Assembly (NCBI GenBank): GCA_030706455.1
Contig: JAUZOL010000019.1
Span: forward strand, 1-34,928
Length of the DNA stretch: 34,928 nucleotides
Direction: 5' to 3'
DNA from: Bacteroidota bacterium
GTDB lineage: Bacteria; Bacteroidota; Bacteroidia; Bacteroidales; Paludibacteraceae
Position 1 is the stretch's first letter, and every line of letters begins with the position of its first letter. The translations under genes were made by a program, and so were the position numbers. The notes below the pieces were generated by a model, which was not told where the DNA came from, made no database searches, and saw only the letters and a list, made by a program, of their open reading frames with translations. Below, piece after piece: positions 22,161 through 32,113 of this stretch.

Positions 22161-24155
22161 TTAAAGCTTGGCACTTACCGCATCGGATGGCCGGCTCTCT
22201 CTTCCTTTTTTATCAACCGTTACTAAATAGTAGAAATAATAAGTTCCTTTACCGGCAGACGTATCCTCAAATGCCTGTTCTTTATTGAGTTCTTTGATCA
22301 GCAATGCCTTTTTATGTAGCTCGGCACGGTAAATGCGAACCTTTTCCACTTTGTTGTCAATAGGCAATGTCCATTTCAAAGCGATTTTATTACCCGAAGC
22401 AATAGCAGAAACCTGTCCGGGGGTCAATGGCAAATCGATGGGTATATGCTTCGTTGCTGCCTGGCTAAAGCTTCCCACTTCCAAACTATCAATTCCCTGA
22501 CATTGAATGCGGTATTGATAAGTCAGCCCGTCTGTAACATTCTTATCTACATAATTATTCGTGTTCTCGTCAGTGATTGTGACCTGTTTTTCGGGCTCCA
22601 TTATTTTATCATTGTTGCGCACTGAGCGGAATACTTTATATCCCATCACACCCGAATGTTGTTCCGACACATTGCTCCAGGTAACGAATAAATTGCCATT
22701 AAGCATCATAATATCCACCTTGTCAGCAACTGGTAACTGTCCACCGCTGAACATGGTGCTGACCCGGTCGCTCATTGGACTCATATTATTGGAGGTATTG
22801 ACCGATGCGACAGCATAACTGTATGCTGACGGTTCGCGTGTAAAAGGTAATGTATCGGTAAAATTCACCACCGAATCGGTTGATAATTTCATGACAGCCA
22901 ATTGTTGCAAAGGCGCCACATAACCGTTGGACCGGTAAACATAATATGCCCTGGCAAAGCGGTCGGCCCGTTCGAAACGAAGCGAAACTATTCTACCATT
23001 TCTATGTATGGAAAGATTCTGCGGAGGAATCAAATTGGGTCTATTGCCTTCCAGAATGGCAGGTGTACGGGCGCTGGGTAAACTGTTGCCATAACCGTTA
23101 TTGATCACAATATAATAGAAATAGGTTATTGCCGGAGTAATTTGCCGGTTGTCAAAGAATCCGGTTGCTGTTGACGGTAAGGTGGCAATTTGTTGATAAA
23201 TTCCATCATAATTTGTTGACCGATAAACCTCAATGGATGTCACATTAAGCTTACCTTTCAATTGCCACGAGAGTGAAATACCTTGTTTCTCTTTCAGGGG
23301 AACGGCCTGAAACGAAGTAACTATTCCTATATCAGCTTGTTTGGCTACATTGTAAATATTCAGGGTGTCGGAACTTCGTCCCATATTACCCAAAGCATCA
23401 AACGGCACTGCCACATAACTGTAAGTCATGCCTGAAATGACAGATTCATCGGTCACCAACGCAACCATCCGGTTATCTTGCCGTGTAAAAAGGATATAAG
23501 GCGCAATTTCCATGTAACGGTTTTGTTTATACGGACTTCTGAATACTTTAATTCCCTGGGTATTCAACGTATCGCTTAGCCGGAAACTAATATCAATGGA
23601 AGCCTGATTGAGTTTGAATCTTACCGGTTGCACATCTGCGCCGAAATGATTTCCCGGGAACGTGAGCGTATATTCATTTACCAATATAACCATCCCGCTT
23701 TTATCTATTTTGCTTACCCTGTAATTATATACTCCCGGTTGCCGAAGACCGTCGTCAAACCACGCCAACCCTGCTGCATACTGGTAAACAGGATTTAACC
23801 CGTAGGCAAGCAGTGAATCGATGGTAGATGAAAGTTGTACACGTTGCCAAAAATAATGAATAGCTTCATCGTCCACTTTAGTTACTGAGGCAACTGACGC
23901 AGGAATACCCATCAGCAATGACCTGCAGGATGCTTCGTTTACAGGAGTCTTTATTACTGCCACTCTCTTCCACTCCGATGCCGAAGCTTCTTTTTTTTCA
24001 ATGAGATATGAAAACCCCTTGGGGAGTTCATTCCCACAGAAAATATAGTTCCCTGTCGTGTAGCCTTTGCTTAAGCTTGACTGAGCAGCCGCAGATGTTA
24101 GCACCAATAAACACACTATAAAGCACACACTTATTTGAAAATATTTCTGAAACAT
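22161..24155 (-). CDS. Exported protein with about five FN3-like repeats
   Basis: A 664-residue protein with a signal peptide cleaved near residue 24 (TSAAA, then QSS). Residues about 30-165 are unrecognised. From about 170 on, roughly five fibronectin-III-like repeats follow (about 170-270, 285-375, 380-470, 478-570, 575-664), each with a VYRS, VFRS or IYRAE strand and a YxYxV...S-PS block, as in ITYFYYIVINNGYGNSLPS and GTYYFYYLVTVDKKGRESRPSD. The last repeat ends at the C-terminus, with no type IX secretion sorting domain or anchor that I can see. It is the third gene of an operon, 38 bases after the giant gene. It probably lies at the surface or in the periplasm as a binding or scaffold partner of the giant protein; this is inference from context. 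Confidence 0.75.
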   Translation of the reverse strand: MFQKYFQISVCFIVCLLVLTSAAAQSSLSKGYTTGNYIFCGNELPKGFSYLIEKKEASASEWKRVAVIKTPVNEASCRSLLMGIPASVASVTKVDDEAIHYFWQRVQLSSTIDSLLAYGLNPVYQYAAGLAWFDDGLRQPGVYNYRVSKIDKSGMVILVNEYTLTFPGNHFGADVQPVRFKLNQASIDISFRLSDTLNTQGIKVFRSPYKQNRYMEIAPYILFTRQDNRMVALVTDESVISGMTYSYVAVPFDALGNMGRSSDTLNIYNVAKQADIGIVTSFQAVPLKEKQGISLSWQLKGKLNVTSIEVYRSTNYDGIYQQIATLPSTATGFFDNRQITPAITYFYYIVINNGYGNSLPSARTPAILEGNRPNLIPPQNLSIHRNGRIVSLRFERADRFARAYYVYRSNGYVAPLQQLAVMKLSTDSVVNFTDTLPFTREPSAYSYAVASVNTSNNMSPMSDRVSTMFSGGQLPVADKVDIMMLNGNLFVTWSNVSEQHSGVMGYKVFRSVRNNDKIMEPEKQVTITDENTNNYVDKNVTDGLTYQYRIQCQGIDSLEVGSFSQAATKHIPIDLPLTPGQVSAIASGNKIALKWTLPIDNKVEKVRIYRAELHKKALLIKELNKEQAFEDTSAGKGTYYFYYLVTVDKKGRESRPSDAVSAKL

Positions 24156-24193
24156 AGCCTATTCTTATTAATTTGTGGTATGGTTTACACATA

Positions 24194-27100
24194 TTATTCA
24201 CACTTTATAACTATCGCATCGCCTCCCGATCCAAGATTGAATCCAAACCCCTGGGTTCCGGCTGTGACTTTACAATTGATATCAAATGATTTGGAAATAG
24301 TAGTGACGACCAATTTCTGTTTTACCGTAATACCTAAATTCATCTGCATAGATCCTTTAAAATTCGGTATATCAAATGCTACTATTGCATTTCCTCCAAA
24401 TCCCCCGCTAATGCTGGTTCCGGTTACTGACGAAAGACCTGCAGCTACATCCAGATAAGCATACCCGCTACCACCTATTTGCCAGTCTTTACCGAAATTG
24501 GCATGAAAATCACCACCCACTAATGCTTTCGCCCTGAGGTATCCTGAAACAATAACAAAATTTTGACTGATACTTGTATTTAGTAGTTCTCTGTTAACAG
24601 CAAAATAAAAGCCTTTCAATCCATCTGCATTAGTTTTCTTGTAATAGCACTTATTGACCACTGACGGATCTATGTAAGAAGTTGTTACGCTCCATAGGTG
24701 ATCATCCAAAGGATGAATGCCTGCCATAAATCCAAGATTGTAAGTACCAGCCAGAATGCCTGCTGCAATATATGAATTACAGCCACCGGCAACATAAAAT
24801 CCTTCAGGATCAAAACAGGTTTCTATTGTTCCGCTATTTAGTGTGGCAATTCCTCCAAGCGTTATGGGAGTATTTATCCTGATAGAGCCTATCAACCGTT
24901 TTTTAGCAAAATCGAAAGTTTGAGTCATGGCCCCAAACGGAGTGGGGATGCTGCTAACGGACATTGAATTGGAATTAGCGCTAATATCGCCCTGCACTTC
25001 AAATGTTGTTTTACAAGGCTGTAATTCGGGTTGCCCATTCTGCGCCATGTCTCCTGAAAATATAAGTGTTGACCAATCGGAAGATTGATTCTTGGCGCTC
25101 ATCTTTCCATCACTTAGAGTCAGGTTAAACCCTCCGCTTGAATTGGATCCCTCGTTGGTAAGTTGAGTAACCTCACCCGGAGTCACATCAACACTATACA
25201 TTATCCCATTGTTAGGATTCGGTTTAGCGCTAAATACCGATTTAAGGGGATTAAATGTGTTTGTCGGCATTTCATGTACATATCCCGGCAAAGTGATTTC
25301 CGTTGAAGTGATATCTAATTTCTGCTTTTCGGCTGAAAAATGAACGCTGCCTTTGCCTTCAAAATCTACATTCACCGGATCAATCTCCATCGTTTTATTT
25401 TTATCGGTATAGCGGACAGTGAGCGGAATATCTCCCACACGGGGAGCTCCCACGTTCAAAGCCCCCGATATTGAAACATAATCGGGACCGTTAAGAATTT
25501 GTTGTGGAGAGAATTTCGCCAACGTATTGTCCTTCAATATTGTAGGCTTACCCTGCTGTTGCAACTGTATGATTACCTCGTCGTTACTCAGCATTTGAAT
25601 GTAGTTGAGCCCTATCCGGTAAGAGTCATCTCCTAAATCCTTAAGATGTGGAAGCATCGCTACAGGACTGTTTCCATTTTGCACAATACCGAAACTCCAA
25701 TGAGGATGCATATCCCGTCCTGTCTTATAGTCAAAATTAAGGTGTGGAGTCCCCTTTATCTCTTCAAGCTTTATGCTACCACCTGCAATCGACAGTGCTC
25801 CAATGTTTTGGGTATCAAATACAAACATGTCGTGCCTCAAAACAAACGAGCCAACCGGAATATCGACTACCGAAGTATGTATTAGTGCGTTATTGCTGGT
25901 AATGCCTCCTTCTTTCGGGTCAAAACTCCAGTTTTTCACTTTCAATACCCAGTTTTCAAGCGAAAGATTGATAGGCGAATTTTTTGTGGCGGGATGCACA
26001 TTATTTTCGTCAACGATCATGTCATCTAAATTGACATTGAAATTCTCCGGTTGAGCATTGGGAATTTTACACTTCAGCAATGCATTTAAATGTATTTTCC
26101 CCTGATCGTCTATAAAACTCTTGTACGGATTTGCAGTCGCATCAAATTCGATCAGTTTGAACCGAATAGAATCACCATTAGCATCAGTCAGATAATAATT
26201 GGGTTTTGATGGCGCAAACTTATGAATGAGTAAGCTGAAATTTGGCGTTCTGGAAGCCTCTTCTTCCGATAGCAGACTTGTCATTACACTCAAAGAGTTT
26301 GATAGCTTTCCGTCCTCTGTTTTTCGGGCAAAATAAAAATAGCTATTGGGAAAGCTCAGGTAGCTGCTGGGATAGTTGAACGAATTATCCACGATATGAA
26401 TATTCCCTTTTATCTTCCCGTAATTATTCTCTTTTTCCACAAACAACGACTCGGGACGATACAGAGTGTAATTGAAGATATTTTCCCCTCTATTCCCGCT
26501 ATCGCCGCTATTTCCGGACGACAGTTTAACATTATACTTGTCGAGATAGGAAAGCTTTAATTCATCAATCCCCTGAATAGGCACAATGCTGTCGCGAGGT
26601 ACGGCCACCATTTCCATATTGACATTCAAATCGGTAGATGGCGTTTGCTTTGGTTTTGTAACCTTCTGTCTTAAATCGTACACCACATCTTCCACACGCA
26701 ATACCTTGTTTACCTCGTTGAGCTTAAAGTCGCTCATTGAATATTTCCAGTCAACCAGTCCTGTGACTTTAACCTGATGGTCATTTAATTCAGAAATCGA
26801 CTCTACATAAAGCGGGAATCCAAACAGGTTATTGATTTTTACTTTGCGGAAACTGGTGAGCGATAAGTCTGCCGATCCTTTCTTGTAGGTAATGGCAACT
26901 TCTTTTTTATCTCCATTGACAGTGAATGCCGCGGTGTCAAGTGTGGCAATAACCCTCACCTGCCGATCATCGAACGGAATGCCCTGCAGTTTGTAATTTC
27001 CTGCTGCATCGGAATATGCAACCACCAGATTGGCATCGTCATCCAAAGAATTTGATCCTCCGAATGCCAAATGGGATATAAAGGGTGAAGAAGATTCGGA

Positions 27101-30100
27101 AACTTCAAGATAGACTTTTGCATGTTTCACGGGAGCGCCATCCAGTGTCACCTTGCCTGAAATTTCGCTTCCCTTATCCATAACAACCGAAACTTGTTTC
27201 ACGTAAGGAGATTCCTCGCTTGTCAGGTTAATGGTTTGAGGAATATATCCTTTGCCCGACGGCCCCTTTATCACAAAAGTGTAGTTATTCACCGAAACAT
27301 TCTCGAAATTGCGTTGAGCTATTCCAACATTATTGGTAACCACTATTGAATCGCCCTGTTGAATAGTGACACCCGACAGTGCCACTCCCTTGGCATCTTT
27401 TACATTAAATTGCAACCGGTGCCGACGTCGATATACAAAGTATTGACTTAAATCGATGACCCCGTCCTTCATTTTGTTCAGCACTTCCTGGGTAATTACA
27501 AACGTGGTGTCGAAATAGGCTACATCTTTCGGAATGATTTTTATTTTCGTGCCAACAATCGGGGCTATCGGAATATTGTTGATCCTACCGTTATCTTCGG
27601 TCCAAACCACTTTGCCCGTATCCACTTTCAGGTAGGCAGCAACACCTTTAGGGACTCCGTCTATCTTTTCATCGGCGCTGACAATTTTCCCTCTAAGAAC
27701 CGATTTTGGCTCCAGATGAATTTGTTGTACAAATTGATATCCCAGATAGTCGCCGCTGATTGATAGAGGTGAAATCCCTTTATACCCATCAGCAGACGCG
27801 CTTGCCAAAGCTTCAATTTTTTTGTCCGAACCAACAACGCTCACAAAACCATCATGAGCCAACTCATCAGCAAAAAGTTCTTTGTATCCGTACTGATCTA
27901 CCGGATATTTTTCTGTACAGCTAATACATTTTTGTTTTCTCAAAATGACTTTGGCATTTACGTTGGCATTTCCCGACAATGATAAATCCGATGACTTGTC
28001 TTTAACTTGAAAGAAGAGACGACTCTTCATCGGAGTCAGTTTGAGTGTTACCGTCTTTGTCGGAATCTCATTCTCTCCCGACCAGTAACCGGGATCACCT
28101 TCGTCAAACCCGGGATAATTATCGTCTACATCTGCCGACTTTATAGTTGCCTGATAGGCTTTCGCCCCTTTGTTTGCCTGGCTGCAACCCTGTAACAAAT
28201 AGATTCCATCCAAATATTGTTGTTGGAGCAACGAACCAAAAGTGCATGCTCCTGATGAAGGCATTTCTGTTGTAGGCTGAAGGTATTCAAATTTGGTTGT
28301 AAAGAGGTGATTTTTATCATCGTTACTCAAACTGTAAGCCTGAGATGTATTTGCCTCATGATTTTGAGATGTATACATAGGATTTATCAACTCTTTCACT
28401 AAATATTTTCCATCACCTTCTCCCTGCGGCAACCCTTTTGGCTTATTGTTAATATCGCGAAATACGGTTGCGGCAAGTCCGTCAGATATTTTACCTCCAT
28501 TTTCATCTGCAGTTTTTACTATCAGATTGAATTCCTTCACGTAACAGGTGTTCGAAATCGGGACTTGTCGCACTTCAAAAGCTTGCACGCTGAATGTATC
28601 TTTTGCCGGATAGTAATAAGGGCTTGTTTGGTTGTCATCTCCCAAGGGGACAACACGATATACCCTTGAGAATGTACTCACAGGAGTACCTCCCTGCGTA
28701 TTGGAGTTACTCATTGACGTTTGTTGAGAATAGCCTAAATTGCCAAACTGATAGGCTTGCGGATACATATCGGGAGCCGGACCCGAGCGATGTTCTTCCG
28801 GGGCAAAGTGCATGACGGTTTTAAAAGAGGCTGCTCCACCGTTTTTGAAAGTAGTAGTGGAAGTACCCACAACCAAGAAGCTTCCTGTTTTTACATCGAA
28901 TTGAGCTGCTCCTCCATTAATAAGCGATTGCATATTTTTTGTCTGTGCAGCTCCTTCGGCAAGGCCTGCAACACCTGCGAACCCCATGTTTGTAGCAGGA
29001 TTGGTGATTTTCCCTTTTGCCTGCGATACCACGTCACCCGGGTTATCCGTTCCGGGTTTTGTTGTCGGTTCATTTCCAGTATACTTCTTCCACCCTTTTT
29101 CAACCAGAGTTCCTGATCCAAGGTTTCCCTTTTGATTAATGTTGACCACTTCTATCTGAAAATTTCCCTGCCCATCGGTTTCTCCTACTGCCATTGTAGC
29201 ATACTGGTCGAGCATTTTAATTCCGTCAGAGTAAGTCTCTTTCCCATTGGGAACAAAGTACTGCTCCTTTTTAGCCGTTCCTCCTGCTCCCAGACTTTTT
29301 CCTGTGACAGTAGAGCCAACAGATTTACCATTAGCAAGGTAATCAACAACAATCTTAAACTTGCTATTGGCCAAAGGTCTCTTCTGGCTTTGCTTGTCGC
29401 TCGCCCACGTATAATACAGTTGCCCTTTAATCAACGATGTCGGTGGTTTAGATGAGATAATTTCATATTTTGCTTTTACATTTCGATAAAAGGCATTCGG
29501 ATCATCCTCATTTGGAGGAGATAGTTTGAACATCTGCTCCTGAGCAACAAATCCATCATCGAATATCATGTCATTTGAACTCTTATGTGCCATCCGAAAA
29601 GCCATTTTTTCCATTGCAGGACTCTGTCCCGAATCAGTAAGCGGACTATCAGGCACCGGTCCTGATACCGCATTTTTATTCAACGCATCAATGGCCTTGG
29701 GCTTGGATTGTTTTGAATCTACGACTTTAACCGCACTGAATTCCTTCTGTACCTCTTGTTGCATTAATGGTTGAGAATATTCGTCATGCAAATCATTCTT
29801 CCCATTCATTGCCAATATAAAATACTCATCACCATCATAGGCAGAAGAAAGTAAACGATCAAAAGTAACGTAAGTGCTGTCATTCTCCCGTTTTGTAATA
29901 CCGGTAGCCACAATCGTATACTTTTTCTTGTACAATGTATTTTCAATCTCTTTTTTCTTTGCCGATGAGCTTACAATATCACCTTCTATTGCTGGAATGT
30001 AATCGGGCTTGTTTACACGGAAGAGAACAACCGGAATACTGTCGGCCAGAGTTCGCTTCGCCACCGAATATTCCATTTCATCATTATTGGCATTGTACAC

Positions 30101-32095
30101 ATACCCTCCGATTCCTGTCATCTTCGTATCTCCTAATTTGACATTTAACGCGCCATCTTTTTCACTCATCTTATAGCTGGAATAGGCTTTTGTGACATTT
30201 AATTTGAGTGAAAACGCATATGTTTGAGCTACCTGTTGTCCAAAATTGACCACATCAGAATCTTTACGCGATGACGCAATTGCCATTACTTTGAAATTCT
30301 TGTCAACAAAATATTTGTTGCTGACTTTGATCTTGTAATAAATGGTGTCGATAGCAAAATAACTCTTCGGTACAGCAAGGTTCAGTTTGACATCTCCCTG
30401 CTCATCGGTAGTAGCGGTTCCCGAAGCAATAGTTGTATAAGGATATGTGCAGATCTTTTTCCCCGATAGAGAAGTCTCTTTCCCGCTCAAAGTTGAAGGT
30501 ATATTTTTACCGGATGCTGAGCTTTGCTTCATGGCAGTGTTTTCAGCGAAAATATTATCAATGGCTCCGGTTGTACTTATCATATCCCGGGTTATTTTAT
30601 CCCTTTTTACGATTGCTTCTACCGTAACATCGGTATTTCCTGCTGGATATATTTGCCCATATCCTTGATAAGAATATTTCAATGATGCCTGTACCGGAAT
30701 GTTATAAACCGGAATTTCGTCTTTTATTTTCCTGAATACAAAAGTTCCGTTTATCTCGGGGGTTACTTCGACGTTCGACGAGTTATAACTCCTTAATGAA
30801 ACATTGTAAGTATTGCCATCTGCAAACCCAATACTGTCGACAGCCGCCTGCCCTAATTCAATATGATTTTCAATACTGTCTTTCGCATTTTTTACCAACG
30901 AGCGGTTAAATTTGAATTGTCCGTCGCTCTTTGACCGCCCTTTGGGGTATATCTTTACTTCGTATCGGGCTATATCATGCTTGATTACCGAAAGTGAATC
31001 GTCAGGTTCGTAATGATAAGAAGGTTGTGCCGACTGTTGTCCCGTTTTCTTTATAAGTATTTGTTTATCTTGTATTTGTTTCAGCCAACACCAGTTGATT
31101 AACAAGGTCTTTTCGTTGTTAACACGGAGTGTATCATTCGCTTTTGCAGGACTGGTAAACGCTAATTGTGATTCATTGCTATCAGGTATGGGTTGGGTTG
31201 GAGTCTGAAGTTTATTCCCTTTGTAATAAAACATCACCGGATCACTTTGCCCGTTGTTTTTGAAATAAGCCCCCGGCGAATAAGCAACTACCTGCATCAC
31301 ATACATGCTCCCGGTATCTAAGCGCAATCCCGATGACAGATCCAGCGGAAAAGTAGGCACCTTTATATCTGATTTTTCATATACTACTTGTGTCGACCGT
31401 GACAAAGCATCCGACGGAGTGACTCCCGGTAATAGCTTAGCCACCCTCAACCGATAATTTAGTCCGGGAATAGCAGGTGTAACAGGAGACCAACTGGTAA
31501 TAATATTTTGAGGCTCGGTTGCCATAACAGTACTGTTATTCTGCGGCCAAAACATCTGTGGCGGTTCATAATAAGCGATATAAATATTCTGGCATGCTTC
31601 AGATAATGCCTGTCCTGTGGTATAGTCCTTTACCTGCACACAAACATTATAGTTCCCTTCGGGCAATGCCTGATTCATCATTATCTCCCTTGCAGTTATC
31701 CCATTCATTATTAAATCATTGGATGACCCATTACCGAAAATATTCCGCAACTGTGCCCCGGTCAGTGTTTTGGGAAGATTAGGAGTAAGTGTAATGGGGA
31801 TGGAGGGCCGATAAGTATCCTTTAACTGCACTGAAATCTTGTTATCGTCCTTACGGATAGAACCCGAAAGAAATACCTGTATTGGCGTTCCACTGGTAAA
31901 GCTTTGATAAAGAAGAGTTATTACCGTTTTGTTATTGGTATATCCGGCATAATCCCTGTAAAACGGTGAGTAGGGCGGAAGAACATTCAGATTTACCGTT
32001 ACTACAGATCCGGTAGCTGCAAAAACCTGTTTGCCGGCACAAATTGCGATCAACAGGATTATGATTCGTATCGTGGTAAAGCGTAACAATCTCAT
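24194..32095 (-). CDS. Giant exported protein, TANFOR-like N-terminus (2633 aa)
   Basis: Signal peptide 1-26 (QVFA, then ATG). Residues about 30-300 resemble the TANFOR-type module of large Bacteroidota surface proteins: VLPPYSPFYRDYAGY, PITLTPNLPKTLTGAQL, ALPEGNYNVCVQVKDYTTG, YYEPPQMFWPQNNSTV, EPQNIITSWSPV and NYRLRVAKLLPG. Residues 300-1450 are unrecognised and Gly/Ser/Lys-rich in places (about 960-1150), with a CxxC at 1390/1393. About 1460-1720 holds three or four carboxypeptidase-regulatory-like beta-sandwiches (SVLRGKIVSADEK, SEISGKVTLDGAPVKHAKVYLEV with DAAGNYKLQGIP). The last 500 residues are repetitive alternating beta-strands ending GFGFNLGSGGDAIVIKCE; no recognisable type IX signal or LPXTG-like anchor. 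It is the middle gene of the operon, starting 18 bases after the barrel stop. No enzyme motif was found. Role: probably a surface fibre, adhesin or wall-spanning scaffold (inference). Confidence 0.8.
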   Translation of the reverse strand: MRLLRFTTIRIIILLIAICAGKQVFAATGSVVTVNLNVLPPYSPFYRDYAGYTNNKTVITLLYQSFTSGTPIQVFLSGSIRKDDNKISVQLKDTYRPSIPITLTPNLPKTLTGAQLRNIFGNGSSNDLIMNGITAREIMMNQALPEGNYNVCVQVKDYTTGQALSEACQNIYIAYYEPPQMFWPQNNSTVMATEPQNIITSWSPVTPAIPGLNYRLRVAKLLPGVTPSDALSRSTQVVYEKSDIKVPTFPLDLSSGLRLDTGSMYVMQVVAYSPGAYFKNNGQSDPVMFYYKGNKLQTPTQPIPDSNESQLAFTSPAKANDTLRVNNEKTLLINWCWLKQIQDKQILIKKTGQQSAQPSYHYEPDDSLSVIKHDIARYEVKIYPKGRSKSDGQFKFNRSLVKNAKDSIENHIELGQAAVDSIGFADGNTYNVSLRSYNSSNVEVTPEINGTFVFRKIKDEIPVYNIPVQASLKYSYQGYGQIYPAGNTDVTVEAIVKRDKITRDMISTTGAIDNIFAENTAMKQSSASGKNIPSTLSGKETSLSGKKICTYPYTTIASGTATTDEQGDVKLNLAVPKSYFAIDTIYYKIKVSNKYFVDKNFKVMAIASSRKDSDVVNFGQQVAQTYAFSLKLNVTKAYSSYKMSEKDGALNVKLGDTKMTGIGGYVYNANNDEMEYSVAKRTLADSIPVVLFRVNKPDYIPAIEGDIVSSSAKKKEIENTLYKKKYTIVATGITKRENDSTYVTFDRLLSSAYDGDEYFILAMNGKNDLHDEYSQPLMQQEVQKEFSAVKVVDSKQSKPKAIDALNKNAVSGPVPDSPLTDSGQSPAMEKMAFRMAHKSSNDMIFDDGFVAQEQMFKLSPPNEDDPNAFYRNVKAKYEIISSKPPTSLIKGQLYYTWASDKQSQKRPLANSKFKIVVDYLANGKSVGSTVTGKSLGAGGTAKKEQYFVPNGKETYSDGIKMLDQYATMAVGETDGQGNFQIEVVNINQKGNLGSGTLVEKGWKKYTGNEPTTKPGTDNPGDVVSQAKGKITNPATNMGFAGVAGLAEGAAQTKNMQSLINGGAAQFDVKTGSFLVVGTSTTTFKNGGAASFKTVMHFAPEEHRSGPAPDMYPQAYQFGNLGYSQQTSMSNSNTQGGTPVSTFSRVYRVVPLGDDNQTSPYYYPAKDTFSVQAFEVRQVPISNTCYVKEFNLIVKTADENGGKISDGLAATVFRDINNKPKGLPQGEGDGKYLVKELINPMYTSQNHEANTSQAYSLSNDDKNHLFTTKFEYLQPTTEMPSSGACTFGSLLQQQYLDGIYLLQGCSQANKGAKAYQATIKSADVDDNYPGFDEGDPGYWSGENEIPTKTVTLKLTPMKSRLFFQVKDKSSDLSLSGNANVNAKVILRKQKCISCTEKYPVDQYGYKELFADELAHDGFVSVVGSDKKIEALASASADGYKGISPLSISGDYLGYQFVQQIHLEPKSVLRGKIVSADEKIDGVPKGVAAYLKVDTGKVVWTEDNGRINNIPIAPIVGTKIKIIPKDVAYFDTTFVITQEVLNKMKDGVIDLSQYFVYRRRHRLQFNVKDAKGVALSGVTIQQGDSIVVTNNVGIAQRNFENVSVNNYTFVIKGPSGKGYIPQTINLTSEESPYVKQVSVVMDKGSEISGKVTLDGAPVKHAKVYLEVSESSSPFISHLAFGGSNSLDDDANLVVAYSDAAGNYKLQGIPFDDRQVRVIATLDTAAFTVNGDKKEVAITYKKGSADLSLTSFRKVKINNLFGFPLYVESISELNDHQVKVTGLVDWKYSMSDFKLNEVNKVLRVEDVVYDLRQKVTKPKQTPSTDLNVNMEMVAVPRDSIVPIQGIDELKLSYLDKYNVKLSSGNSGDSGNRGENIFNYTLYRPESLFVEKENNYGKIKGNIHIVDNSFNYPSSYLSFPNSYFYFARKTEDGKLSNSLSVMTSLLSEEEASRTPNFSLLIHKFAPSKPNYYLTDANGDSIRFKLIEFDATANPYKSFIDDQGKIHLNALLKCKIPNAQPENFNVNLDDMIVDENNVHPATKNSPINLSLENWVLKVKNWSFDPKEGGITSNNALIHTSVVDIPVGSFVLRHDMFVFDTQNIGALSIAGGSIKLEEIKGTPHLNFDYKTGRDMHPHWSFGIVQNGNSPVAMLPHLKDLGDDSYRIGLNYIQMLSNDEVIIQLQQQGKPTILKDNTLAKFSPQQILNGPDYVSISGALNVGAPRVGDIPLTVRYTDKNKTMEIDPVNVDFEGKGSVHFSAEKQKLDITSTEITLPGYVHEMPTNTFNPLKSVFSAKPNPNNGIMYSVDVTPGEVTQLTNEGSNSSGGFNLTLSDGKMSAKNQSSDWSTLIFSGDMAQNGQPELQPCKTTFEVQGDISANSNSMSVSSIPTPFGAMTQTFDFAKKRLIGSIRINTPITLGGIATLNSGTIETCFDPEGFYVAGGCNSYIAAGILAGTYNLGFMAGIHPLDDHLWSVTTSYIDPSVVNKCYYKKTNADGLKGFYFAVNRELLNTSISQNFVIVSGYLRAKALVGGDFHANFGKDWQIGGSGYAYLDVAAGLSSVTGTSISGGFGGNAIVAFDIPNFKGSMQMNLGITVKQKLVVTTISKSFDINCKVTAGTQGFGFNLGSGGDAIVIKCE

Positions 32096-32113
32096 AGGTC
32101 TATTTTTTGTTTA

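Noticed and set aside
22161-22260. Type IX secretion C-terminal domain on the FN3 protein
   Set aside because: The C-terminus is the last FN3-like repeat ending SAKL, without the typical sorting-domain motifs.
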